Source: Terribacillus aidingensis
Lineage (GTDB): Bacteria; Bacillota; Bacilli; Bacillales; Amphibacillaceae
Assembly: GCF_900215625.1 (NCBI RefSeq)
Contig: NZ_OBEK01000003.1
Location: forward strand, 62,001-126,000
Direction: 5' to 3'
Length of the DNA stretch: 64,000 bases
Shown here: positions 38,941-46,579 of the stretch, piece after piece
Position numbering within the stretch: position 1 is the stretch's first letter
How the letters are laid out: the number at the start of each line of letters is the position of its first letter
The notes under the pieces: generated by a model
The model's input: only the letters and a program-made list of their open reading frames with translations
The model's database searches: none
What the model was told of the DNA's origin: nothing
Position numbers and translations under genes: made by a program

Positions 38941-39246
38941 TTACCACCTCTCATCATTCCACTCCTTCTTATCCTTCTTCGTACCAATGTTATTGAACGT
39001 CCTCTTGTGTTCCTCATTGTGACAGTTGATGCATAGTGTCTCAAGGTTATCTAACTCAAGAGCAAGCTTAGGATGATGATAGATCTCTTGTATGTGGTGA
39101 ACGTTCTGTCCCTTGCTGAACTTTCCTTTCTTCTTACACTGCTGGCATTCATAGTTGTCACGCTCTAATGCAACGAGCCTTAGCTTGCGCCATGGTCCTG
39201 ACTTATAAAACCTTTGCTTCTGCTGCCTGGTCTTGTACTCAGTCAT
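38941..39246 (-). CDS. HNH endonuclease (phage packaging-associated)
   Basis: A 101-residue HNH nuclease. The zinc-holding cysteine pairs are CQQC and CINC, and the catalytic core is NVHHIQEI ... LDNLETLCINCHNEEH. It sits on the terminase side of the candidate cos region. In HK97-type phages such HNH proteins cooperate with the terminase in cutting at cos. The frame is intact. Confidence 0.88.
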   Translation of the reverse strand: MTEYKTRQQKQRFYKSGPWRKLRLVALERDNYECQQCKKKGKFSKGQNVHHIQEIYHHPKLALELDNLETLCINCHNEEHKRTFNNIGTKKDKKEWNDERW

Positions 39247-39353
39247 GAAAATTACCCCTCTGAGTTTTCTGCTTTTATTGTAGAAAGATAACTACGAACG
39301 ATGTTTTTAGTTAATACAAAACCCTTCTACCTATTAGGTAAAAGGGTTTAAAA

Positions 39354-39722
39354 TTATGGCAACACTTTATCAGAAGGTTGATGTTTAAGTTCCTTGAAAA
39401 ATTCATCATCAATTGGAACTTCGTTTCCACGTACATTTCCAAAGACATCAACTTTATCATTATCTTTGTCATATTCAAAAATATAAAAGTTATCCCCATC
39501 ATCTTTAGTATAGATTACTTTAACAAATCCCGGTGGTGAATTAAGTGATCCGAATAATGGGTAATTCTCGTCGCTTATATCTTCTTTAGAAATACCGTAG
39601 TCTTCTATATACGAGTCTATCTTCTTTTCTGCAGTGTACCTATTTATGAAGTAATTCCCTAAAGATACGGCACCTACAATTACAATAATTAGTATTATTA
39701 TCATCATTATTTTCTTTTTCAT
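39354..39722 (-). CDS. DUF3139-type membrane-anchored protein (prophage)
   Basis: A 122-residue protein with an N-terminal membrane helix (MMIIILIIVIVGAVSLGNY) and an acidic extracellular domain (KKIDSYIEDYGISKEDISDENYP ...) of the DUF3139 style. It is encoded 11 bases after the secreted papain-like protein gene, so the two are probably cotranscribed and both extracellular. A related chromosomal copy lies at 20731-21165. Function unknown; likely lysogenic cargo. Confidence 0.65.
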   Translation of the reverse strand: MKKKIMMIIILIIVIVGAVSLGNYFINRYTAEKKIDSYIEDYGISKEDISDENYPLFGSLNSPPGFVKVIYTKDDGDNFYIFEYDKDNDKVDVFGNVRGNEVPIDDEFFKELKHQPSDKVLP

Positions 39723-39733
39723 AATAACTCCTA

Positions 39734-40564
39734 TTAATAAGTATGTACCTTGGATGGCTTATAACTTCTATTAAAAAATGTAACTAGGTCATAAGGAAAT
39801 ACATAACCAGTGTGTTTTTTCATTACATTTTTTGACCCAGAACCATAATAGTATGCATCATAAACTAGCTTTGAACAATAGCTTGGAGTCAATGAATACA
39901 AGTGTGGAGTCAATCCATAATCTATATGAATATCTTTAGTTGCTGTTCCTTTAGAAGAATAATAATGTCTATCTGCATATTTAGCAACTTGGGCTGCTAA
40001 CGCTTTATCTTTTATTCTATATACTTTAATCCAACCATTATCATATTTTGATAACCATTGCGAAACAGTTAACTGACGGTTATTGTTCTTTTTCGACTTA
40101 CCTCTTTTTACTCCTGGCATATCTAAGATATGGTTTGACCCGTTAGCTATTGCTGCATGTCCAACTATTCCTGATCCAGAAGTAGAATTAGTAATAAAGA
40201 TATCTCCTGGTCTCACAGTAAAAGTAGACTTGGCACGGATTCTAAAAGTAACTACTTGGTCGTTATCCTCATCTTTTGGCTCCTGGCCATAATTATTTAA
40301 TTTTAACCACTCGCCATATTTAAGTGTAGAAGGATCTAGAACATCATCATTAACCCCATCATCATATATCTGTTGAAACTCTTCATTCTGTTTCAACCAT
40401 TCTTCTAAACTTAATTCTTCTTTATTTACAATACCTTCTTGTATTGCTTGATTATACAGTGCTTCGTAATCTGAATCAGAAGTTTGTGCTGCATTAGCTG
40501 TCATAGGTAACAGCAGGGTAAAGGTAAATATGGTTGCTAGTAAGACTGATATAAACTTTTTCAT
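39734..40564 (-). CDS. Secreted permuted papain-like (NlpC/P60-type) hydrolase, YycO/YiiX-like
   Basis: A 276-residue protein with a signal peptide (1-25, cleavage near ANA), an acidic helical region (about 26-95) with two short repeats (EEWLKQNEEFQQIYDDG and GEWLKLNNYG), then a domain of about 170 residues. In that domain His of GIVGHAAIANG precedes Cys of LTPSYCSKLVYDAYYY, the His-before-Cys order of permuted NlpC/P60 enzymes. These cleave amide or ester bonds in cell-wall peptides or lipids. The carriage of an exported enzyme plus a DUF3139 partner in a dead prophage suggests cargo kept for the host. Confidence 0.75.
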   Translation of the reverse strand: MKKFISVLLATIFTFTLLLPMTANAAQTSDSDYEALYNQAIQEGIVNKEELSLEEWLKQNEEFQQIYDDGVNDDVLDPSTLKYGEWLKLNNYGQEPKDEDNDQVVTFRIRAKSTFTVRPGDIFITNSTSGSGIVGHAAIANGSNHILDMPGVKRGKSKKNNNRQLTVSQWLSKYDNGWIKVYRIKDKALAAQVAKYADRHYYSSKGTATKDIHIDYGLTPHLYSLTPSYCSKLVYDAYYYGSGSKNVMKKHTGYVFPYDLVTFFNRSYKPSKVHTY

Positions 40565-40758
40565 TGTACTACACTCTCGATTTCTTAGATTTTTTTAATT
40601 TGATTACTAGGCGTAGACGTCAAGACACCTAATAACATGCTAAAAAATCGGCCGATTTGAATAATTTACCACCACCATGTGTTTTTTGTGTGTCCTACTA
40701 GTTATAAATACATGTATCCACAGGTAAATCGCCCTCCTTATTACCCGTTTCTATCTAA

Positions 40759-40896
40759 TCACCTCTTCGTACTCCTTATCACTCCACCCTTACCACGCTT
40801 ATAAGTATCGCGGTTCATTCCCATCAATTCTTTCCAATCCTTATCGGTCATCGGCTTGTTTACCTTCTTAGCAGCTGCAGCCTTTTTATTCTTCAT
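40759..40896 (-). CDS. Small basic prophage protein (45 aa)
   Basis: ATG at 40896 with AGGTGATGGGATGAG upstream opens a 45-codon frame: a Lys/Ala-rich start (MKNKKAAAAKKVNKP) followed by MTDKDWKELMGMNRDTYKR and a basic tail. It looks like a small DNA- or RNA-binding phage protein. No family is known to me. Confidence 0.55.
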   Translation of the reverse strand: MKNKKAAAAKKVNKPMTDKDWKELMGMNRDTYKRGKGGVIRSTKR

Positions 40897-40935
40897 CTCA
40901 TCCCATCACCTACTTTTTTAAATTTATGAACTATA

Positions 40936-40968
40936 AAAGGCATCCTCCAATTAAAGGAGAATGCCTTT
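40936..40968 (-). terminator. Terminator of the 150-aa prophage gene
   Basis: Thirteen-base stem with one mismatch (40936-40948 with 40956-40968), downstream of the stop at 41004, with a T-rich end on the minus strand. Confidence 0.75.
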
Positions 40969-41003
40969 CTATAACAAGTATTTATTAGAATTTAATCATT
41001 AGA

Positions 41004-41456
41004 TTAATTAAAATCGCCTTTATGTTTATTGATTTGTTCACGCATGTCCTTTACAAGATCATCTAAGATGTGATTGAGATATTCCAACCCTGACACCGCA
41101 TTATCGAACTGATCAAGTTCAACAATCTTTTCAAATGAGATTGCTTCTTTTTTTCTGGAGTTAGCTCTGCTATACCTGTATACCATGCCAGACTGGTATT
41201 CATAGACAAATACATCTCTTTCTTTTTCATCCATTCCGAGAATAGGTCCAACCATTGTAACGTACTGTATTGTTGGGTGCATGAAAAATACTTTATTATT
41301 ACAATACCAATCTATAAGATGACTACGCTCACTCAGCATATTCCGTAAAGACTGGGCTTTTTCGGCTACAATTTGATTAAGTTCTTCTCTAGAAGCTTTA
41401 AACTCCTCTAAAAGTGCATCTAATTTCGTTATTGACGTTAATGAACTGCTTTCCAT
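41004..41456 (-). CDS. Hypothetical prophage protein (150 aa)
   Basis: An intact frame with a helical N-terminus (LDALLEEFKASREELNQIVAEKAQSLRNML) and a strand-rich middle (VFVYEYQSGMVYRYSRAN). No family is recognised. ATG follows AGGAGGC and it ends at its own terminator. It lies just left of the tandem palindromes and is transcribed away from them. Confidence 0.65.
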   Translation of the reverse strand: MESSSLTSITKLDALLEEFKASREELNQIVAEKAQSLRNMLSERSHLIDWYCNNKVFFMHPTIQYVTMVGPILGMDEKERDVFVYEYQSGMVYRYSRANSRKKEAISFEKIVELDQFDNAVSGLEYLNHILDDLVKDMREQINKHKGDFN

Positions 41457-41953
41457 ATATTTGCCTCCTAAATAACTTTAGTGTAAATAACTCTTACAGT
41501 AAGCTAATTTACTCTATAATACCCCATGGAAATAAATAACACATAGTCTTTTATACTTCTTATTTCATTAAAACTAGCAAATAACGTTTGCTAGGTATTT
41601 CTTTATATATTTCTTTAATACTTTTCTTTAGCAGTTTTCCATTATATGAAGGAACTATTTTTGGTGTCCTCTATATAGAGGACAGTGGTGTCCCCTACGT
41701 AGAGGACAGTGAATGTGTCCCCTACGTAGAGGACAGTAGGCATAAAAAAAGCCAGCCAAGTATCTCTTGGCCGACTGTTGATAATACAAATATACACGGA
41801 AATATAAGGAGTGACATGAACTTATTTAGAGTAAAAAAAGAAATATTTTCTATAAAATCCCGTATGTTCCTACATAAACATAAAACAAACATTTACATAG
41901 TTAAACAATTAGTTTTATAATATGCACATAAATGATGGAAAGTAGGTTATTAC
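41457..41953. other. Intergenic control region of the prophage with tandem palindromes
   Basis: A 500-base AT-rich region between divergent genes. It contains three 20-base palindromes (41665-41735) and a hairpin near 41748-41778 (AGCCAGCC...GGCCGAC-like, imperfect). A frame read through the palindromes gives a repeated VPYVEDS-type string, which may be a remnant of a replication gene carrying its origin inside it. Confidence 0.5.
41665..41735. repeat. Three tandem 20-bp palindromes
   Basis: TGTCCTCTATATAGAGGACA (41665-41684) is a perfect palindrome. TGTCCCCTACGTAGAGGACA occurs twice (41689-41708 and 41716-41735), each with one mismatch between arms. Start-to-start spacing is 24 and 27 bases. 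They look like binding sites for a dimeric protein or origin iterons of the prophage. Confidence 0.85.
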
Positions 41954-42160
41954 ATGCCTTTCTCATATGCTCCCTTATGGAAGCACCTTATTGATGTAGA
42001 GGAAACAAAATCGAAGATGCGTGAAGATGTTGGTATCTCTTCTGCCACCCTGGCTAAGATGGGCAGAAATGAATATGTTGCCATGGAAGTATTAGACAAG
42101 GTATGCAGTCATTATCAAATACCAATCAATCAAGTCATCGTATGGAAGGAAGATGAGTAA
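41954..42160 (+). CDS. Cro/C1-type HTH regulator (YozG-like)
   Basis: A 68-residue single helix-turn-helix protein (HTH_26 type). The motif KMREDVGISSATLAKMGRNE covers helices 2 and 3, followed by VLDKVCSHYQIPINQVIVW. It overlaps the integrase start by one base (TAATG), so the two genes were cotranscribed. It may control integration/excision or bind the nearby palindromes. Confidence 0.85.
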   Translation: MPFSYAPLWKHLIDVEETKSKMREDVGISSATLAKMGRNEYVAMEVLDKVCSHYQIPINQVIVWKEDE

Positions 42161-43267
42161 TGCCTGTCTACAAAGATGATAATGCCAAAACGAAAAAAGG
42201 TACTATTCCTTCAGCTATAAAGAGAACGGTAAATATAAAAAGAAACTGAAGCGTGGATTTAAAACAAAGAAAGACGCCGAGGCAGCCATGACTGAAGCGA
42301 AAGATGCTATGAACAAAGGCGTATATGTTGAACCTTCCAAAACCTTGTACGCAGAGTTCATGAAGTCCTGGCTTGAAGATAAAGGTATGAATGTTCGTAA
42401 GAGTACTTTTCAAAGCTACACCTATTATGTAAATAGCCACATTGTGCCGGCGCTTGGTCATTTAGAAATAAGCAAGATTACTCCTCGGGACATCCAGTCT
42501 TTTTATAACGATGTGAAAAGCAGCGGAAGTCTTTCATCTGAGAACTTACGAAAGTTGCACACAATTATAAATGATTCATTAAATAAAGCGCAGAAGTGGG
42601 ATATGATCCTCCGTAACCCTGCAGCTCTGGTAGACCCACCGAAGGTAACAAAGAAAGAAGTCGAAGTTTGGGATGAGGATGATATCAAGACATTCTTAGA
42701 CTTTGCAAAGAACTCCAGATATTATTCTGTATTTCTAATAGCTTTAACAACAGGCATGAGACGTGGAGAAATACTGGGTCTACGTTGGAAAGATATAGAT
42801 GAACAGAATGAAACTCTTTCTGTTGTACAGACAATGGATATGAATGGCGAGTTAAACATTGGCGCCAAAACTAGCGCAGGTAACAGAAGAATATCCGTAG
42901 ACAAAAATACACTCAATCAAATATTGCGGTTGAAGTCCATGTACAAGCAAGAGCTTATGGCTAACAGGCCTCTTTATAAGAATGAGCATGATTTAGTTAT
43001 AAGGACTAGCGTAGGTACTCCTCTTAACCCTAGAAACCTCAACCGAATATTTTATAGTTTGATAAAACAAAGCGGCGTAAAAAGAATAAGGTTTCATGAT
43101 TTACGGCATACGCATGCCAGCTTGGAGTAAATCCGAAAATCGTATCAGAACGACTCGGCCATGCGAACGTACGAATAACATTAGACACCTACAGTCATTT
43201 GCTACCCAACTTGCAAAAAGATACTGTCGCTGAGTTCGGCAAAATGTTCTACGCACAGAACGAGTAA
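42160..43267 (+). pseudogene. Tyrosine-family phage integrase, frameshifted twice
   Basis: ATG 42160 begins MPVYKDDNAKTKKG; a one-base loss after the A run near 42200 breaks the frame, which resumes as YYSFSYKENGKYKKK. The middle frame holds the SAM-like core-binding and catalytic domains (TGMRRGEILGLRWKDI with the first Arg; RFHDLRHTHA with H-x-x-R). A second deletion after HAS loses frame again, and the end GVNPKIVSERLGHANV...LDTYSHL with the catalytic Tyr lies in another frame. All catalytic residues are therefore encoded, but no single protein contains them. It ends about 110 bases from the intact tRNA-Val. Confidence 0.9.
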
Positions 43268-43307
43268 GCATTCGTATCAAATTCGTATCAAACACCCTAT
43301 AAACGAC

Positions 43308-43339
43308 AAAAACACCACTCTTTTAAAAGTGGTGTTTTT
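43308..43339. terminator. Bidirectional terminator between integrase and tRNA-Val
   Basis: Twelve-base perfect stem (43308-43319 with 43328-43339), with A and T runs on either side. It terminates the tRNA (minus) and the former integrase transcript (plus). Confidence 0.85.
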
Positions 43340-43374
43340 CTTATAAATCGCTTCATATCAACGATTGTAAGTAG

Positions 43375-43447
43375 TGATTCCGACTGGACTTGAACCAGCG
43401 ACCCCTACCCTGTCAAGGTAGTGCTCTCCCAGCTGAGCTACGGAATC
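43375..43447 (-). tRNA. tRNA-Val (GAC anticodon)
   Basis: The minus strand folds into a standard 73-base tRNA: acceptor GATTCCG/CGGAATC with discriminator A, D arm GCTC...GAGC, anticodon arm CTACC-TTGACAG-GGTAG (anticodon GAC), variable GGGTC, and T arm GCTGG-TTCAAGT-CCAGT. CCA is not encoded. It is the integration target of the prophage. The prophage supplied its present 3' half. Confidence 0.95.
43399..43419. repeat. Candidate attR core (21-bp direct repeat, inside tRNA-Val)
   Basis: Identical to 34590-34610. It covers the anticodon-arm 3' side and the variable loop. Confidence 0.8.
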
Positions 43448-43544
43448 ATTATGTAATGTAACGTCTTGTATTATTTTATTCTAGATGCTAGGGCTTGTCA
43501 ACGCTTTTAGGAAGAGAGAATTCGGGTACCCTATAGCATATGTA

Positions 43545-43605
43545 TTGACTTTCGATTTCCTGGGGCGTATAGTGCCAATAGTGACCTATCGGTTTTTATA
43601 AAACC
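43545..43605 (+). promoter_or_regulatory. Promoter and palindromic operator of the TetR-MFS operon
   Basis: TTGACT (43545-43550) and TATAGT (43568-43573) are 17 bases apart. GGTTTTTATAAAACC (43591-43605) is a palindrome just past the transcription start, a natural site for autorepression by the TetR-type protein. Confidence 0.75.
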
Positions 43606-43632
43606 AACGAGTTTTTGAGTGAGGGGATGTAG

Positions 43633-44487
43633 ATGGATCGGAAGACAGAGATTTTATTGGCTGCGAAGCAGAAGTTTGCGGAATTTGGTTTTCAGCAGGT
43701 GTCCATGCAGTCGATTGCAGAAGCTTGTAAGATTTCAAAAGCTTCTATTTATAAGCTGTTTGATTCGAAGGAATCCTTATTGGATGAGCTGCTTCAATAT
43801 AATCACCAGCAGCTGACAAATAAGGCGGCTTTAATTGAGGCGGATAAGAGTTTATCTGCGGAAGCTCGGTTTGAGCGAAAGATTGTGTTGGAGATTGAAT
43901 CTTTTAAAGAAAACAAGCATTTGATTCAGATGTTGATGTTCTCTCCTCCTTTTAAGGAGTCTTCTGAACTTCAGCGGCATATGAACAATGTTAGAGCTAC
44001 ACTTATGAAGTGGCACCAGGATATGATTCTTAATCTCTATGGTGAAAAAGCAGAGCCATTCAAATGGGATATGACACTGAATTTGCTCGGTCTGCTGAAT
44101 CCATATTTAAAAATGTTGGCGGATGGCGTGATTATCCGCGACCCAGCTGAAGTAGCACATGAGTTGAAGCTGGTGATGGATGCAATCGTAACAGATAAGC
44201 TGCGGCGGGCTCCTCTTTTGGATGAGCAGCATATCCAATTACATTACCACGCAGACCTGGCCGAGTCGCCTGGAAACGCCGAATTAATGCATACAATTTT
44301 CCTGCAAATCCAGGAAATCACGACGAATACGCTGCAAGATGCAGCTTTGACTGAGGCGGCAGACCACTTGGAAAAAGAATTAGCAAAAGATAAACCGACC
44401 GGCTATCTTGTTGAAGCTTTGCTGACGTACTTAGATCAACAATCCTTACTAAAAGAATGTATCCGATCCGTTCGGTTACTCATGTAA
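43633..44487 (+). CDS. TetR/AcrR-family transcriptional regulator
   Basis: A 284-residue regulator, longer than the usual 190-220 because of an extended C-terminal ligand or dimer domain. The N-terminal DNA-binding domain is classical: ILLAAKQKFAEFGFQQVSMQ and ACKISKASIYKLFDSKESLL. It precedes an MFS exporter gene by 13 bases and should repress the operon in the absence of a drug-like ligand. Start ATG after GAGGGGAT. Confidence 0.92.
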   Translation: MDRKTEILLAAKQKFAEFGFQQVSMQSIAEACKISKASIYKLFDSKESLLDELLQYNHQQLTNKAALIEADKSLSAEARFERKIVLEIESFKENKHLIQMLMFSPPFKESSELQRHMNNVRATLMKWHQDMILNLYGEKAEPFKWDMTLNLLGLLNPYLKMLADGVIIRDPAEVAHELKLVMDAIVTDKLRRAPLLDEQHIQLHYHADLAESPGNAELMHTIFLQIQEITTNTLQDAALTEAADHLEKELAKDKPTGYLVEALLTYLDQQSLLKECIRSVRLLM

Positions 44488-44500
44488 TGGAGGAATACAC

Positions 44501-45934
44501 ATGGCAGAACAAAACATGCAAATAAACAGAAAAGCGACAGTGGCGATTTTTATTGTCGGTGCTTTCGTTACGATATTGAACCAAACCTTATTGGTTACAG
44601 CACTCCCTCATATTATGAGTGACTTTGCTATTACCGCGGATGAAGGGCAGTGGCTGACGACCGCCTTTATGCTGACGAACGGGATTTTGATTCCTATTAC
44701 GGCCTTCTTAATTGAAAAGTATTCGACCCGAAGGTTATTCCTGTTTGCCATGACAACCTTCAGTATCGGGACACTTGTGGCAGCGGTTGCGCCGACTTTC
44801 AGCGTTCTGCTACTAGCTCGTATTATCCAGGCAATCGGCGCCGGCATTATGATGCCGCTGATGCAGACAGTCTTCTTAACAATCTTCCCTCCTGAAAAAC
44901 GCGGGACGGCAATGGGAATGTTCGGACTTGTTATTGCGTTTGCACCGGCAATCGGGCCAACACTTAGCGGTTGGATTGTAGACAGCTTCTCATGGCACTA
45001 CTTGTTCTATATTGTATTGCCGATTGCTGTTATCGATTTGATTTTGGCGATTTTTATCATGAAAAATGTAACAACGTTTCGGGAATCAAAAATCGATGTG
45101 CTTTCTGTTGTGTATTCTTCCATCGGTTTTGGTGGTATTTTATACGGATTTAGTTCTGCCGGTACTAGCGGGTGGGTTAATCTGGAGGTTATGGGCACTC
45201 TTGGAATAGGTGCGCTGTCGCTTCTCTTATTCATTCTTCGCCAGCTGCAGCTGGAAAGACCATTGTTAGAGTTTAGAGTATTTAAGAATTTCACATTTGC
45301 GATTACTACCATCATGGGGATGCTTGTTTTTGGTTTAATGATTGGTACAGAAACTATTTTGCCGCTGTATACTCAGAACTTGCGAGATATCAGTGCATTT
45401 CATTCCGGTTTAATGTTATTGCCGGGAGCAGTTGTAATGGGCGTATTATCTCCATTTGTCGGAGCTATCTTCGACCGGATCGGTGCTAAACCGCTGGCTA
45501 TTGTCGGCTTCCTGCTGATGACAGCGACAACTGTTCCGTTCGCTTTCCTAGAGCTGGATACGTCGATTACCTTTATCGTAATAATTTACGCGTTACGAAT
45601 GGCGGGAACAGCACTGGTTATGATGCCGCTCACCACTGCGGGCATTAATGCCTTGCCGAATCATTTGATTCCGCATGCGACGGCAATGAACAATACCTTC
45701 CGTCAAGTCGGCGGGTCGATTGGTACAGCCATTTTGATTACGATCATGACGAATACAATTAAATATGGTGATTTCACCAACCCTGCGAAAGCACAAGTAA
45801 CAGGCATGGATGCCGCTTTCCTTGCAGCTGTCATACTATCAGCAATTGGTTTAGTTTTGGCATTCTTCTTGAAAAAAGGTAACAATACAAGCGGGAAGCA
45901 AGCTACATCCGAAACATTAGGTACTGAGGGTTAA
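44501..45934 (+). CDS. MFS multidrug exporter, DHA2 (EmrB/QacA) family, 14 TM
   Basis: A 477-residue transporter with about 14 helices. Family motifs include LNQTLLVTALPHIMSDF in helix 1, the GQWLTTAFMLTNGILIP stretch of helix 2, LLLARIIQAIGAGIMMPLMQ, and motif C APAIGPTLSGW in helix 5, which marks drug:proton antiporters. It expels lipophilic toxic compounds using the proton gradient. It is cotranscribed with the TetR-type regulator, and a terminator follows. Confidence 0.93.
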   Translation: MAEQNMQINRKATVAIFIVGAFVTILNQTLLVTALPHIMSDFAITADEGQWLTTAFMLTNGILIPITAFLIEKYSTRRLFLFAMTTFSIGTLVAAVAPTFSVLLLARIIQAIGAGIMMPLMQTVFLTIFPPEKRGTAMGMFGLVIAFAPAIGPTLSGWIVDSFSWHYLFYIVLPIAVIDLILAIFIMKNVTTFRESKIDVLSVVYSSIGFGGILYGFSSAGTSGWVNLEVMGTLGIGALSLLLFILRQLQLERPLLEFRVFKNFTFAITTIMGMLVFGLMIGTETILPLYTQNLRDISAFHSGLMLLPGAVVMGVLSPFVGAIFDRIGAKPLAIVGFLLMTATTVPFAFLELDTSITFIVIIYALRMAGTALVMMPLTTAGINALPNHLIPHATAMNNTFRQVGGSIGTAILITIMTNTIKYGDFTNPAKAQVTGMDAAFLAAVILSAIGLVLAFFLKKGNNTSGKQATSETLGTEG

Positions 45935-45952
45935 ATCTAATTAATATTTCAT

Positions 45953-45995
45953 AAAAAGACAGAAGCAATCTTATGCAGATGGCTTCTGTCTTTTT
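45953..45995 (+). terminator. Terminator of the TetR-MFS operon
   Basis: Fourteen-base stem (45953-45966 with 45982-45995) ending in TTTTT. Confidence 0.9.
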
Positions 45996-46078
45996 CAATC
46001 CTCATTTTTCTTTAATTGCTAAAAATATGTAAACAGAAAACAAATTGTATTATAATAACTTCATATCTTATAACTAGA

Positions 46079-46516
46079 ATGGAGCAGATTATTATATCTA
46101 AAAAAGCGAAAAAGCTGCTAGTCATGCTATCACTCGCAGTACTTATTCTCATCGTGATTCTTATCATTGTGCCTCGAATATCTGTAAGTCACGATAAAAC
46201 ATTGGAAGCAAGTCTTCATGAACAGCTGCAAACTGCGAGTTCTGAGACTTTTGATTTTGGGGATCATATTGATTATGAGTGGAAGGAAGTTATTATTTTC
46301 CCACCCTACACAGATGAAGCATATATGAAGGCAAAGCTTGGTATGCGATTCCACGATCCCGTAGATATGTCGTTGCGAGATGATATGGAACTAGTTGTTG
46401 TAGTTAAGGATAATGGAACATTTGCGTACGCGAGAGCTTTTACCCGATATGGATATTTGCAGCAGCAACAAGACAACATTACGCCTGAAAACGCTGTGAT
46501 TGGATCTGAACCTTAA
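46079..46516 (+). CDS. Hypothetical membrane-anchored protein (145 aa)
   Basis: A protein with one N-terminal membrane helix (about 12-32, LLVMLSLAVLILIVILIIVP) and an extracellular domain of about 110 residues ending ...ITPENAVIGSEP. No family is recognised. The ATG at 46079 lacks an upstream ribosome site, and the promoter-like TTGTAT (46045-46050) / TATAAC (46069-46074) would start transcription at or just after it. A GGAG lies inside codons 1-3, so translation could be leaderless or use a rare ATT/ATA start at 46091-46096. Confidence 0.6.
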   Translation: MEQIIISKKAKKLLVMLSLAVLILIVILIIVPRISVSHDKTLEASLHEQLQTASSETFDFGDHIDYEWKEVIIFPPYTDEAYMKAKLGMRFHDPVDMSLRDDMELVVVVKDNGTFAYARAFTRYGYLQQQQDNITPENAVIGSEP

Positions 46517-46538
46517 TAATCCTACATACATAATCAAT

Positions 46539-46570
46539 AAAACCGATCAGCAGCAGCTGATCGGTTTCTT
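46539..46570. terminator. Bidirectional terminator between convergent genes
   Basis: Twelve-base perfect stem (46540-46551 with 46556-46567), with a 4-base loop. Confidence 0.85.
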
Positions 46571-46579
46571 GTTTCTTTG

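Larger units (their letters stand above)
34590..43419. mobile_element. Decayed HK97-type prophage integrated at tRNA-Val
   Basis: An 8.8-kb element lies between 21-base direct repeats, with an integrase pseudogene next to the intact tRNA and phage genes on the opposite strand (HNH, small and large terminase, portal). Most structural, replication and lysis genes are missing, and the integrase, large terminase and portal are all broken, so it can no longer move by itself. Intact genes that remain (secreted papain-like protein, DUF3139 protein, HTH protein, several small proteins) may still be expressed. Confidence 0.88.

Noticed and set aside
41665-41735. Tandem palindromes as a CRISPR array
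   Set aside because: There are only three units, spacers of 4-7 bases, and no cas genes nearby.
41588-41920. A 110-codon plus-strand frame with repeated VEDS peptide
   Set aside because: The peptide repeat is produced by the palindromic DNA repeats, there is no ribosome site, and the rest does not resemble a protein. It is mentioned only as a possible remnant of a replication gene.
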